Part shown: positions 43,586-52,227 of the stretch, piece by piece
How positions within the stretch are numbered: the first letter of the stretch is position 1
Layout of the letters: every line of letters begins with the position of its first letter
Assembly: GCA_918797485.1 (NCBI GenBank)
Contig: CAKKNE010000001.1
Location: 3,162,001-3,226,000, forward strand
Direction of reading: 5' to 3'
DNA length: 64,000 nt
Source of the DNA: Pelagomonas calceolata
Taxonomy: Eukaryota > Sar > Pelagophyceae > Pelagomonadales > Pelagomonadaceae
The notes under the pieces: generated by a model
Seen by the model: only the letters and a program-made list of their open reading frames with translations
Databases searched by the model: none
Told to the model about the DNA's origin: nothing
Program-made: the position numbers and the translations under genes

Positions 43586-44698
43586 ATGGACTCGCCGGAC
43601 CACTGGGAGCGGCCCGGCGCGCCCGCCCCGACGAGCAACTGGGACCAGCCCGCCGCGGCCTCGCAATCGAGCAGCCGCCCGGACTGGGACCAACCAGAAG
43701 AGCCGCAGAACGGCGGCGCTTCAATACCAGAGGACTTCCGCCGACCATCCAATTCCAATGGAGGCACGAACGAACAAGCACTAAGAGAAGGATTCACGCG
43801 AGGTCGAGTCGTGTGGTTCGGGGGCCGGGACGCGTGGGAGGAGGACTGGTGGTTCTACGTGTCCAACGAGCACACGCTCATCAGTATTTGCCGGGGCCAC
43901 GCGATGCACCACTTCGAGCGGTTTGATCGGATCTGTTACCTGATGTGCGTGATCTGCTTCACACTGTTCTTGTCAGCTCTGGTGCAGAACCGGCACCCGC
44001 CGCACAACGGACTCGTGACCTATGGACTGTGGGTCTGCGTCGCGTCGATCGCGCTGGTAGCGTACGATTTTCTGTTGAGATTCATGGCGACGTCACCGTG
44101 CCTCCAGCCGGGCGGTTGTTTGCACAAGGTCTGCTGGTTGTGTCGCGATTGTTGCATCGACGCGGGCAAGCAGGGTTTATATATTGTATCCATCCTATCC
44201 TTCGCGTTTTTCGTCGCTGGTATTATATTAGCGGCCACCGCGGACCTCGATCCCGGCATGTACTTCGTGACCTTCGCGCTCATGCGCGTCGGTAATTATA
44301 TCTGGGAGTTCGCGCCGCTGGGCTACTACTTCTACACGCGGCGCGAGAAGCAGAAGAAGTATTGGTTGGATGGCGTCGCGGGCGGCGCGTACCCCTACGG
44401 CTTCGCGCTGCCGGACCCGGGCTACGTGCGCGACACGCGCTTCAAGCGCGAAAGCTCCGAGGGCTTCTGGCCCGACGACGTCGAGAACCCCCTCGCGCGG
44501 CGCTCGGCGAAGCAGCTCCGCGCGAAGCGCGCCGAGTCCGCCGCGGCGCGCGCGCGCAAGGTCGAGCTCCTCGAGCGCGCGCGGGCCCAGGTCCGCGGCG
44601 ACGTCGAGGCGCGCAAGCCCGGGGGCCTGGCCCCGCCGTCGCGGTCGCGGACGCCGCCGCGCGGCGACGACGCGCTCGACGCGTTCGGCCGGCGCTGA
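43586..44698 (+). CDS. Multi-pass membrane protein, unknown
   Basis: 370 residues. A polar N-terminus with repeated NWDQP/DWDQP precedes WWFYVSNEHTLISICRGHAM, then hydrophobic segments near residues 115-135, 148-168, 200-222 and 232-252. A Cys cluster (CLQPGGCLHKVCWLCRDCC) lies in the loop before the third segment. The C-terminal 120 residues are basic, Ala/Arg-rich and end near RSRTPPRGDD. Layout and a few short matches suggest a remote relation to the protein at 1564-2805. No functional motif is visible; the Cys-rich loop could be palmitoylated or hold zinc. The ATG at 43586 was chosen as first in frame; an overlapping frame from 43462 was rejected. Confidence 0.65.
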   Translation: MDSPDHWERPGAPAPTSNWDQPAAASQSSSRPDWDQPEEPQNGGASIPEDFRRPSNSNGGTNEQALREGFTRGRVVWFGGRDAWEEDWWFYVSNEHTLISICRGHAMHHFERFDRICYLMCVICFTLFLSALVQNRHPPHNGLVTYGLWVCVASIALVAYDFLLRFMATSPCLQPGGCLHKVCWLCRDCCIDAGKQGLYIVSILSFAFFVAGIILAATADLDPGMYFVTFALMRVGNYIWEFAPLGYYFYTRREKQKKYWLDGVAGGAYPYGFALPDPGYVRDTRFKRESSEGFWPDDVENPLARRSAKQLRAKRAESAAARARKVELLERARAQVRGDVEARKPGGLAPPSRSRTPPRGDDALDAFGRR

Positions 44699-44787
44699 GG
44701 AGGCCCTTTGTGCGTAAGTCTATATCTATATACACCTTTACGCGCCTCGCGAGCGGGAGGGGCGTGTTTCCTGGTTCGCAGAGTGGT

Positions 44788-45596
44788 TCATGACGAGCAG
44801 ACCTCGGGTGTGTCAGAGACCGCGGTCGCGTCCTCGCCGTAGCACTGGAAGGTGATGTCTACACCAAAAGCCTGCGTTTCGGTTCCTTCGCTTTCGTGCG
44901 GGCGGGCGTTATGGACGCGGGTCGCGCACGCGGACCTCGGCCGCGCCCGGGTCGCTCACCGTGATCTCGGTCGTAGCCGACTGGACCTGCGCGCGAGGGA
45001 GGCGTCGAAAATCTTCGGAGGCGGAGGGACGCGGCGTGCGCGCGTTGATGATGACGGGGTCGCCGTCGTTCCTGATGCCGGTGTTCGTGATCTTCGTTCC
45101 GACTGCTATATCATCGACCTGCGCGATGTAGTGATCAATGCATGAGTTAGTCTAGCGTTCGTGATGATCGCTAAGTACTCCCACGCAATTTAAGCAACGG
45201 ACGCGGAAGGCGCGCGTTAATGCCGCCGAGCAGACCTTCGTTGACGATCTCCGTGTTCTCACCGTTAACCTGCGCGCGCCGCGTCTCAGTTTCGCGGCGC
45301 GGGGCAGACGGCGGACGCGGGAGGTGTGCGAAAATGCCGCTTACGCGGGAGCCGCTCGGGATCGTGATCTTCGCACACTTGACCAAGCTTGAGACAAAAA
45401 GTGCGTCAGCGGGAGAGGGGAACGTGCCTTCAATCACGTAACAAGTATCGGATTCAATCGTGCCCAGGGGGAAGGGCAGCGAGTTGAGAGTTTCGACCGC
45501 TAAGCAGGTCTGGCCGCACCCGTTCTTTTCGCCGCCATAAATACCCATGGCGTTCGCGCCGAAGAGGAGGCAGAGGGCGACGATGAGCTTCGCCAT
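44788..45596 (-). CDS. Small secreted protein built from five exons, three of them tiny
   Basis: My model has exons 45596-45345, 45269-45246, 45118-45056, 44986-44960 and 44871-44788. All joints are phase 0 with GT donors and GCAG acceptors; introns are 75, 127, 69 and 88 bases. The 149-residue product starts with a signal peptide, MAKLIVALCLLFGANAMGIY, then has Cys residues (GCGQTCL, DTCYVIEG), strand-rich KITIPSGSR and KITNTGIRNDGDP segments, and ends DITFQCYGEDATAVS...EVCSS. The joined text reads as one Thr/Ile/Asn-rich beta protein, and exon 5 finishes with a plausible Cys pair, which supports the joints. Unspliced, the first frame would run to 45171 (141 residues). Exons of 24 and 27 bases are very short. 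No family is recognised; an extracellular place is likely. Confidence 0.5.
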
Positions 45597-45672
45597 GGTT
45601 TTGCTTGAGGAGGGGTCTAGTCTTGTCTGCTTGGGATCTGATGGTTGGAAAGCCGTGAGAAACTCGAGCTAG

Positions 45673-45696
45673 GCTAGCGCCCTGTAAGACACTAGC
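45673..45696 (+). repeat. GCTAG...CTAGC intergenic palindrome, copy 10
   Basis: GCTAGCGCCCTGTAAGACAC then TAGC. Upstream of the tiny-exon gene, pointing away from it; the 60-base dispersed repeat B follows 58 bases later. Confidence 0.65.
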
Positions 45697-45754
45697 AAGC
45701 AAAAGGGGGGGGGGCGTGCGAGTCCCTGCGACTCAGCAATTGCGTCCTAGTCCA

Positions 45755-45814
45755 GCCGGACGGGTGGGCCCGGGGGGAGCGGGAGGGGTACGGGGGACCC
45801 CGCGACGAAGCTAG
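45755..45814 (+). repeat. 60-base dispersed repeat, copy B
   Basis: It begins GCCGGACGGGTGGGCCCGGG, like copy A at 23341, and differs at about four positions, all in the last third. In both places a GCTAG...CTAGC palindrome lies just before it. Confidence 0.7.
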
Positions 45815-45838
45815 CCCGAGCCTGAGCAAAAAAACGTC

Positions 45839-47764
45839 TTACCCGTACCACCACTCCTCGCGCGCGCGGCACTGCCTCGGCACCTTGCGGCCCCGCATAT
45901 AGCCGTTTATATCCCTTTGACGGGACCGGTCGCGCGCGTCGAAGACCTGGCCGACGTGCTGGTAGTTGTCCGGGCGCTTCGTCGGAAACGGACGAGAGTT
46001 GGGGTACTTGCGGCACGTGTAGGCGTCGTGGGCCATCTGGTCGTGCTTCACGCGCGGCCAGACGACCTCGTTCAGAAATTGTAAATCGCCGCCGTAGCCC
46101 TGCTTGTTGCTGAATTTGCGGACCTCCTCGGCGAGGCCCCCGGGGACGCACCCGCGCACACCGCCCCACAATCCGCCATTCAAGGGTCTATCATGGTTCG
46201 GGTGGTCGCGGATCGTGTGCACCTTCTTTCCCGATTTCATCCACTCGGCGACGGCGTGCGCCTCTCTCGCATTCAATCTTGAATCGGAGTCGCGCACGAT
46301 GAACCGCTCCACTTCCTGATCATCGGCGACCAGAAACCGCCAGAACATGCCCGCGATCGCGCCGCTCGTCGTCCGCGAGCCCCGCGACATCAGGACCAAC
46401 TCGGCACCATTATTTCTCAATTGATTCAAAATATCCTCGGGCACGTCCTCGCGATGATAGAACCGCGCCGTCCAGCCCGGGAAGACCTTGTGGATCAACT
46501 CCGAGTTCCGGACCGCGCCCTGCGTGTATTTTGGATCTGATCCATACAAGCCGTAGCTCACGACGCACTTGCCCTCGCATTTCACGTCGGCGGGCGCCGT
46601 CATGAGCTCGGTCTGCTCCCTTTCTACCCTCGCTTGGGTGGTCTGCGCTTTCCGTAACGCGTCTTCATCTAGATAATCCACCTGAAACTGCGCGTACCGA
46701 TCTCCAGCAGACCCACCCTGCTTGTTGTGGGGCTTGTTGCCGTGGCCCCGCACCGGATTCGAGTCCCTCAGACTACCGTCGACGATGACCGTGATGGCGC
46801 CGCCACTTGCAATAGCCTTGAACGCGTTGCCCTCTCGCCGAAAGTCCGCCGTGGGCACGTTTCGAGTTGACGGGTCCGCCACGACAGCTCTCACGACCCA
46901 GCCCAGTCTTCTTGTGGGAGGCACCATCTCCACAAATAACGCGTTGGCCATGCTCTTGAATCGAATCGTGTCCGGTGTGTTACCTTGCGTCACCTCGAAG
47001 ACCGCCTCGACGCCGTCGGCCTGGACGGAGTCGCACCGCAGCCACGTCGACTCGTCGCCCTCGGCGTCGCCCTTGTTGCCGTCCTTGGCTCTTACAACAA
47101 GAAAGCAGCCGGCCGCCGCGTTCCGCAGCCGCGCGTGGCGCCGCTTGGCGACGCCGCGGAGCTCGCGCTCCGCGGGCGGCGGGGCCGCGGCGGCGGGCGG
47201 GGCCGCCTGCCGCCGCGGCGCGGCTGGGGCGGCCGCGGGGAGCTCCTCCGCCGGCAGGCCCGCCGGCGCCGCGGGCGGCCGCGCTGGCGCGGGCGGCCGC
47301 GCTGGCGCCGCGGGCGCCGCCGGGGCGGCGGGCGCCGCCGGTGCCGCCGCGGGCGCTGCCGCGGCGCGCGCCTTCGCGCCTTCGAGGATGCGCGCCTGCT
47401 CGGCCTTGAGGGACGCCGTCTGGGCCCGGAGCCGCTCGATCTCCGCTCTTTTCTCGGCGAGCGCCCTGTCGAGCGACGCGTGGCCGCGGTCGCCCGCGCC
47501 CAGGACCGTCGCCGTCGCCGCGTCGTATGCGTGCGGCAGCGTCCGCACCGCGCGCCAGAAGGACCACCACGTCGCGTCGCCCGCCGTCGTCGCGCCGGCG
47601 TCGCTTCCTTGCGGCGCCGCCATGCGCGCCATGCCCTGCTCGTGGCTGAACGCCTGCGACGCCTGCGTCGTCTGCACGCTCACGACGCCGCACAACAGAA
47701 TCACGCCCGCGACGCTCGCGACGAGGGCGTGGTTCTGGGGCGACCGCTGATGCCGGCGCCGCAT
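45839..47764 (-). CDS. Type II membrane protein with glycosyltransferase-like domain
   Basis: 641 residues. Residues about 12-32 (ALVASVAGVILLCGVVSV) are one membrane anchor near the N-terminus, fitting a Golgi type II protein. A coiled coil and a long Ala-Pro stalk follow (to about 215). Residues about 220-370 look like a fascin- or trefoil-type beta domain (AVFEVTQGNTPDTIRFKSMA, FKAIASGGAITVIVDGSL). The last 240 residues resemble a GT-A enzyme: VVSYGLYGSDPKYTQGAVRN, ELIHKVFPGWTARFYHREDV, then RFIVRDSDSRLNAREAHAV with a DSD in the place of the DxD metal site, and HTIRDHPNHDRPLNGGLWGG. This set (RDSDSRLNxRE plus RDHPxHD plus GGxWG) marks a family widespread in algae and animals without a settled donor. 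The role is probably glycan synthesis on secreted proteins. Confidence 0.7.
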   Translation of the reverse strand: MRRRHQRSPQNHALVASVAGVILLCGVVSVQTTQASQAFSHEQGMARMAAPQGSDAGATTAGDATWWSFWRAVRTLPHAYDAATATVLGAGDRGHASLDRALAEKRAEIERLRAQTASLKAEQARILEGAKARAAAAPAAAPAAPAAPAAPAAPARPPAPARPPAAPAGLPAEELPAAAPAAPRRQAAPPAAAAPPPAERELRGVAKRRHARLRNAAAGCFLVVRAKDGNKGDAEGDESTWLRCDSVQADGVEAVFEVTQGNTPDTIRFKSMANALFVEMVPPTRRLGWVVRAVVADPSTRNVPTADFRREGNAFKAIASGGAITVIVDGSLRDSNPVRGHGNKPHNKQGGSAGDRYAQFQVDYLDEDALRKAQTTQARVEREQTELMTAPADVKCEGKCVVSYGLYGSDPKYTQGAVRNSELIHKVFPGWTARFYHREDVPEDILNQLRNNGAELVLMSRGSRTTSGAIAGMFWRFLVADDQEVERFIVRDSDSRLNAREAHAVAEWMKSGKKVHTIRDHPNHDRPLNGGLWGGVRGCVPGGLAEEVRKFSNKQGYGGDLQFLNEVVWPRVKHDQMAHDAYTCRKYPNSRPFPTKRPDNYQHVGQVFDARDRSRQRDINGYMRGRKVPRQCRAREEWWYG

Positions 47765-48052
47765 GCTGCCCTTGCCTGCTTCTTATGGGCGGGGCAGCCC
47801 GCAGCGCTCCTTGTGAGGCGTGTTTGCTAGCACGGCGGCGCGAAGCCCGTCGAGCTAGAGACCGCTGAGCCTCTAGTTTCCCACGGCTCGATATCCACGG
47901 CGGCGCGGAGGTCGATTTTTTACGCTAGCTCGGGGCTCTAGCTCGGGGCTCGATCTTGGCGCGTGTGGATCGGGGCTGCCTTAAACGCCGCGTCCTGCCC
48001 CAGTAGTAGAGCCTGCTCCAGTAGAGCCTGCCCCAGTAGTAGAGACGCTAAC
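47765..48052. promoter_or_regulatory. Divergent promoter region
   Basis: GTGTGGATCGGGGCTGCC at 47965, about 85 bases before the rolling-stone gene, recurs as GTGTGGAATCGGGGCTGCC before the gene at 49205. CCAGTAGTAGAGCCTGC units repeat near 48000-48045. A diverged GCTAGC lies at 47826. No gene. Confidence 0.4.
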
Positions 48053-48871
48053 ATGGCGGGCGAAGGAGACAACTACTCCGTCTGCCGGACCTGCGGCGAG
48101 GAGTGGTCCAAGGAGCGGCGCGAGTTCTGGCTGACGGAGTACGATGGAAGGTGGGTGAGGTACTTCGGCAGCTCGCGCATCATCAAGGACCGCGGGCAGT
48201 ACCTCGCGTTCCGCGGCATCCTGTTCGCGGGCATGCTGTCGATCCTGGTGTCCTCCATCACGATCGAAAGCTTGGATGGGAAGGGCCGCTGCTGGCCTAT
48301 CTACCTCACGCACCAGGGCGCGCTCATCGAGACCGTGTATTTAGGATTGGCCTTCTCCACCACCGCCAAGGCGTATTACTACCGGGACGTGGAGGGCACG
48401 AAGGATGCGCCCGAGCGGACGCCGTGGTACTGCCGCGCGGCCTGGATTCTGCAGGGCATCACGCTCCCCGCGTCCTTCCTCATCTTCGTGTTGTACTGGG
48501 GTCTCGTGTATGACGGCGGCAAGATCTACCCGATCTCGCCGTGGACGCACGGCGTCAATTTTGTATTGATGGTGCTCGACCAGGCCGTGAGCAACCAGCC
48601 CATGTATTTGGTCCACGGCCTGCTCTTCATGGTGTACGCGTTCTTGTACTGCCTCTGGTCCTATATCCACTTCGCCAGCGGCCTGAAGAACTGCGAGAAC
48701 GACCGCTACATCTACGCGACGCTCAACTGGAAGTACCACGGCAAGGCGTCCAAGCTCGCCGCCATGATCCTCCTCGTCGTCGCGCCCTTCTTCAACATCG
48801 TCTTCTGGTGCCTGTTCTTCCGGCGCGTGCGCGGCGTCACCGAGACGCCCAAGGCCGCGGACCGCGTCTGA
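48053..48871 (+). CDS. Rolling-stone/AIG1-like membrane protein
   Basis: 272 residues with about six hydrophobic segments (residues about 55-75, 95-115, 130-155, 165-185, 200-225, 235-260). The core motif THGVNFVLMVLDQAVSNQPM followed by LVHGLLFMVYAFLYCLWSYI matches the conserved His-Gly-x-Asn and His of rolling-stone and FAR-17a/AIG1 proteins, which in animals act in myoblast fusion or hydrolyse fatty-acid esters of hydroxy fatty acids (using a Thr and a His). The N-terminal CRTCGEEW may bind metal but is only one Cys pair. No intron. It shares both flanks with the next gene downstream although the coding parts do not look alike. Confidence 0.7.
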   Translation: MAGEGDNYSVCRTCGEEWSKERREFWLTEYDGRWVRYFGSSRIIKDRGQYLAFRGILFAGMLSILVSSITIESLDGKGRCWPIYLTHQGALIETVYLGLAFSTTAKAYYYRDVEGTKDAPERTPWYCRAAWILQGITLPASFLIFVLYWGLVYDGGKIYPISPWTHGVNFVLMVLDQAVSNQPMYLVHGLLFMVYAFLYCLWSYIHFASGLKNCENDRYIYATLNWKYHGKASKLAAMILLVVAPFFNIVFWCLFFRRVRGVTETPKAADRV

Positions 48872-48976
48872 GCGCCCGCCGACCGCCGAAATTCGACATT
48901 TCCACTCCCCCGTCCCGGGCCGCTCCTACTTCGTAACAGTCTTGCTTTGCTTGGAGCTCGGCCACCTAACTTATAT

Positions 48977-49036
48977 GGTTACGGTGCTAGGACTGGTGGG
49001 CGGAGACACCGCGCGTCGCCGATTCATCGGCGACGG
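48977..49036 (-). repeat. Dispersed hairpin/CTAGCACCGTAA element
   Basis: On the minus strand: GTCGCCGATGAATCGGCGAC hairpin, GCGCGGTGTCTCC, GCCCACCAGTCCTAGCACCG, TAA. The other long copy is at 17575-17648; the hairpin half alone recurs at about 63150-63180, and the CTAGCACCGTAA half alone at 28219. Confidence 0.6.
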
Positions 49037-49128
49037 GCGCGGGCCGCGTTCGCCTCGCCACCCAGCCGGCGCGGGGCCTGCAGTCGCCCCGTGATCGCGT
49101 GTGGATCGACGACACATAGAATCCGCGC

Positions 49129-49152
49129 GCTAGCGGCTGGTAAGCCACTAGC
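49129..49152 (+). repeat. GCTAG...CTAGC intergenic palindrome, copy 11
   Basis: GCTAGCGGCTGGTAAGCCAC then TAGC. It ends 53 bases before the start codon at 49205 and has the same direction. Confidence 0.65.
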
Positions 49153-49204
49153 AAGCTCGTGTGTGGAATCGGGGCTGCCCTCCCGGAGCCCGAGGCAGCA
49201 AGAA

Positions 49205-50379
49205 ATGGACTACGACCCGGGCATCCTGGCCGTCCCGCGGCGCCTCTTCAGCCAAAACTACGTCGACGGCGGTTGCCAGGGCGATCCGCCCAAGAACACG
49301 ACGACCGACGACACGCTCGGGTGCTGTGCGTCCGCCGGCGTCTCACAACACGCGCGCGCGCGCCGTCGCCGCGACGACGCGTACCCCACACAGATGCGAC
49401 GAACTACCTGATCCTCGTTATCGGCGTCCTCGCGGCGTGCGCCTTCGTCCGGGCGCGCGAGCGGCTCGAGCGCGCCGGCGCGAGCGGGGTCGAGCGGGGG
49501 CTCGCCGCGGCCTACGCCGCGTTCTTCGCGCTGACCGGCCTGGGCTACGGCGCCGCGGGCGTGCTGCACCACCGCTTCGCGCTGGCGGCGCCGGGCTACT
49601 GGGCGGCCGCGTACGTCGTCGTGTTGCTCGGCAACGCCGGCCTCTGCGGGGTCGGCGCGCTGCTCACGCGCGGCGACGCGCCTTCTACAAAATGGAAGCT
49701 CGGCGTCGCGGCGACGGCGCTGGTCAACGTCGCCGTCATTTTGTTGGTCGCCGCGACCCAGAACATGCTCGCCTGCGGCGTCTTCACGGCGGTCACTTTA
49801 CTGGTAATGATCGGCGTGTGGGGCAAGCACGCAATGAGGCCATGTGGCTGCGGCGAGGCGGCGGGCCTCGACCTCGCGCGAGCGTGCTGCAAGGGCGCGC
49901 GCGTCTGCGTGGCCGGGGCGGTCAAGGTGGCGGCCGGCGTGGTGATCTGTGTGGAAATCAACCAGTGCGGCGGGTGTACACTAAGTCATTTCTCGGCAAT
50001 GACGTGGCCGTCCTGGCTCGGTCGAGCGGCGAGGAACCGGCATCACCACGCCATCGAGCAGGCGTCGCGTCGATGGCGTCGAGGACGACGCAAAGATTCG
50101 GACGCGCCGTAAATTTTGATTTCCACACAGGTGGTGATGATCGGTGGCATGCTTATCCAGGTCGCGCTCGCCGACGTGTGCGGCGACCCGGGCTACGAGG
50201 ACTGCTGGGAGGACTGCCCGCTGCCCGACCCGATGGAGTTCAACCACAACGCGCTGTTCCACGCGCTCTACGCGGCCGGGCTGCTCGCGCTCGCCGTCGG
50301 CGTCCTCTGCGACACGGCGGACAGCTGGACGGCGACGAAGGAACCGACGGACCCGGCCAAAGAGCTGGAGCGCGTCTGA
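49205..50379 (+). CDS. Four-to-six-span membrane protein with three exons (one intron is an introner)
   Basis: Exons are 49205-49325, 49394-49950 and 50131-50379. Intron 1 (68 bases) runs GTGCGT to CCCACACAG and splits a Tyr codon; intron 2 (180 bases) is the introner, phase 0. The product is 308 residues. Hydrophobic segments read NYLILVIGVLAACAFV, then about residues 75-95, 105-130, 145-165, 170-190 and, after the introner, MIGGMLIQVALA and FHALYAAGLLALAVGVL. There are Cys pairs in an outer loop (CGDPGYEDCWEDC). I do not recognise the family. The introner stands between the Cys-rich GVVIC and VVMIGG inside a membrane region. Unspliced reading ends at a TAA in the introner, so splicing is required. 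Confidence 0.65.
49947..50130 (+). mobile_element. Introner element with perfect 8-bp target duplication
   Basis: 184 bases with ends CTGTGTGGAAATCAA...TTTGATTTCCACACAG. The octamer GTGGTGAT stands on both sides (49939-49946 and 50131-50138). The donor GTGGAA is at 49951 and the acceptor CACAG ends at 50130. It shares GGCGAGGAACCGGCATC, CCACGCCATCGAGCAG and CGCGCCGTAAA blocks with the element at 3869-4013. The perfect duplication suggests that it is the younger of the two. Confidence 0.9.
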
Positions 50380-50456
50380 GCGGTCGGCGCCCACCAAAAT
50401 TCGACATTCCCACCCACTGGGCCACTCCTACTTCTACTAGTCGATTTAAGATATAG

Positions 50457-51764
50457 TTAGACCTTCTTGAAGACCAGCGCGCCGTTGTGCCCCCCAAAAC
50501 CCAGGTTCTGCGTGATCGCCACGTCCACCGAGCGCTGCTCCGCGCCGTCGGAAACATAATTCAGGTCGCAGTCCGGGTCCGGCGTCTCGAGGTTTATGGT
50601 GGGCGGGCAGACGCCATGTTTCACCGCTAAACACGTCAGGACGGCCTCGATGCCGCCGGCGGCGCCCATGGTGTGGCCCGTCGCGCCTTTTGTCGACGAG
50701 ACCCGTAAGTTATACGCGTGGTCGCCGAAGACCGTTTTCAAAGCCATCGTTTCAAATTTGTCGTTGTACGCGGTCGACGTGCCGTGCGCATTGACATAGA
50801 CGACCTCCGACGGCTCCACACCGGCATGTTTGAGGGTGACGTCGAGACACCGCGCGAGGCCGGCACCTTCCGGTGCGGGAGTCGTGATGTGGTGCGCGTC
50901 GCAGGTGGCGCCGTAGCCCGCGAGCTCCGCATAGACCGACGCGCCTCGCTTCTCCGCGTGGTCCGCGGACTCTAAGACAATAACGCCGGCCCCCTCGCCC
51001 ATGACGAAGCCCGCCCGGTCCGCGTCGAAGGGCCTACTTGCTTTGTCTGGTGTGTCGTTAAACTTCGTACACATGGCCTTCATGGCCCCGAAGCCGCCGT
51101 ACATGAGCGGCGTCATCGCCGCCTCGCTGCCGCCGCATATGACAATGTCGGCGTCTCCTCTCTGAATGGCCAGCATGGCTTCACCGATCGCGTGCGTGCC
51201 GCTCGCGCACGCCGAGACGACGCCAAAGTTCGGGCCCCGGCAATTGAGCTCAATCCCAACAACGCCGGACGCCGTGTTGCCCAGTAAAGCGGGGATGGCG
51301 AAGGGCGAGACCCGTCTCGGCCCCCGCTTCTGCATGCGCTCGTACTCGCTCTCGACGGTGCCAATACCCCCGAAGGCGCTTCCAATCATCACGCCCACCC
51401 GATCGGGGTCCGCGTTCTCACCGATATCAAGTTTCGCGTCGTCGTAGGCCTGCCTCGCCGCCGCCATCGCGAGGTGCGTATACCGGTCGTTCGCGTTCGC
51501 CGTCTTCGGGCTCGCGAACCAGGCCTTGCCGTCAAAATCTCTCACTTGACAGCCGACCGTACTCCCAAACCGCTCCGGCTCGTCGAAGGCATCAACAGGC
51601 GCGATGCCCGTCTTGCCCGCGCAGATGTTGGTCCAGGTCTCCTCGTAGGTGTTGCCCACGCCCGTCAGGGCGCCGACGCCGGTGACGACCACTCTGGGTG
51701 GTGCCAGGGCATGCGTCGCGGTGATGAGGAGCGCTGACGCTATCCGTCGCCGTTGCCGAGCCAT
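50457..51764 (-). CDS. fabF: 3-oxoacyl-[ACP] synthase II (KAS II), plastid-type leader
   Basis: 435 residues. The body matches FabF along its length: RVVVTGVGALTGVGN at the start, then the active-site Cys in VVSACASGTHAIGEAM, the two catalytic His in VNAHGTSTAYND and STKGATGHTMGAAGG, and the closing NLGFGGHNGALVFKKV. The enzyme extends acyl-ACP with malonyl-ACP in plastid type II fatty-acid synthesis and is the step that makes C18 chains. The N-terminus MARQRRRIASALLITATHALAPPRV has a signal-peptide core followed by ALAPP, as in bipartite leaders of secondary plastids, although Phe is not at the cleavage site. No intron. The 3' end converges with the membrane-protein gene. Confidence 0.93.
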   Translation of the reverse strand: MARQRRRIASALLITATHALAPPRVVVTGVGALTGVGNTYEETWTNICAGKTGIAPVDAFDEPERFGSTVGCQVRDFDGKAWFASPKTANANDRYTHLAMAAARQAYDDAKLDIGENADPDRVGVMIGSAFGGIGTVESEYERMQKRGPRRVSPFAIPALLGNTASGVVGIELNCRGPNFGVVSACASGTHAIGEAMLAIQRGDADIVICGGSEAAMTPLMYGGFGAMKAMCTKFNDTPDKASRPFDADRAGFVMGEGAGVIVLESADHAEKRGASVYAELAGYGATCDAHHITTPAPEGAGLARCLDVTLKHAGVEPSEVVYVNAHGTSTAYNDKFETMALKTVFGDHAYNLRVSSTKGATGHTMGAAGGIEAVLTCLAVKHGVCPPTINLETPDPDCDLNYVSDGAEQRSVDVAITQNLGFGGHNGALVFKKV

Positions 51765-52227
51765 CTCTGCGAGGCTGGGTCCAGCAGGGCTATTTTAGGC
51801 CTTTTTGTTGCGCAGTGCTGTCGTACGCTTGCAAGCTCGGTGCGCTGGTGCCTTGGATGCCGGGTCAAGCGTTCTCGCTAGCCTACCTGCACAGATTGGG
51901 CCTAGCGGCGCCGCTCAAAAACGCATGCGTCGAGGCTTTTGATGCTGCAAAGGCCTCGCGCGATGGCGCCGAAAACCCGTCGGGGGGGTGCTTGGACGTC
52001 TCTGTAGCGGTATGAGGTCGCTTCCATCAGACAGCCGGGCGACTTGTAAAACCCGTGACCCAAAACTGAGCTCGAGCACTCGCGCAGCCCGCTTTGGCCG
52101 CATTCATGCAGCCAGGCTCTGCCAGTGCATCCTGAAGATCGCATACACCCACTGATCAAGATCAGCTGCAGTGCCGCATCGATTGCATCGATTAGTGCAC
52201 CTGCTTGCCTGTACCCACTGAGTCCGC
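51765..52227. promoter_or_regulatory. Divergent gap before the Rrp6-like gene
   Basis: It holds GACTTGTAAAACCCGTGACC at 52041-52060, one of the AAAACCCGT motifs, and GCTAGCCT near 51878. Long open frames on both strands here are shadows of the repetitive RG-coding start of the next gene. No gene called. Confidence 0.3.

Noticed and set aside
43462-43926. Frame starting at a GTG before the membrane protein at 43586.
   Set aside because: It overlaps the better-supported frame, starts with a non-ATG codon and turns into Arg-rich text.
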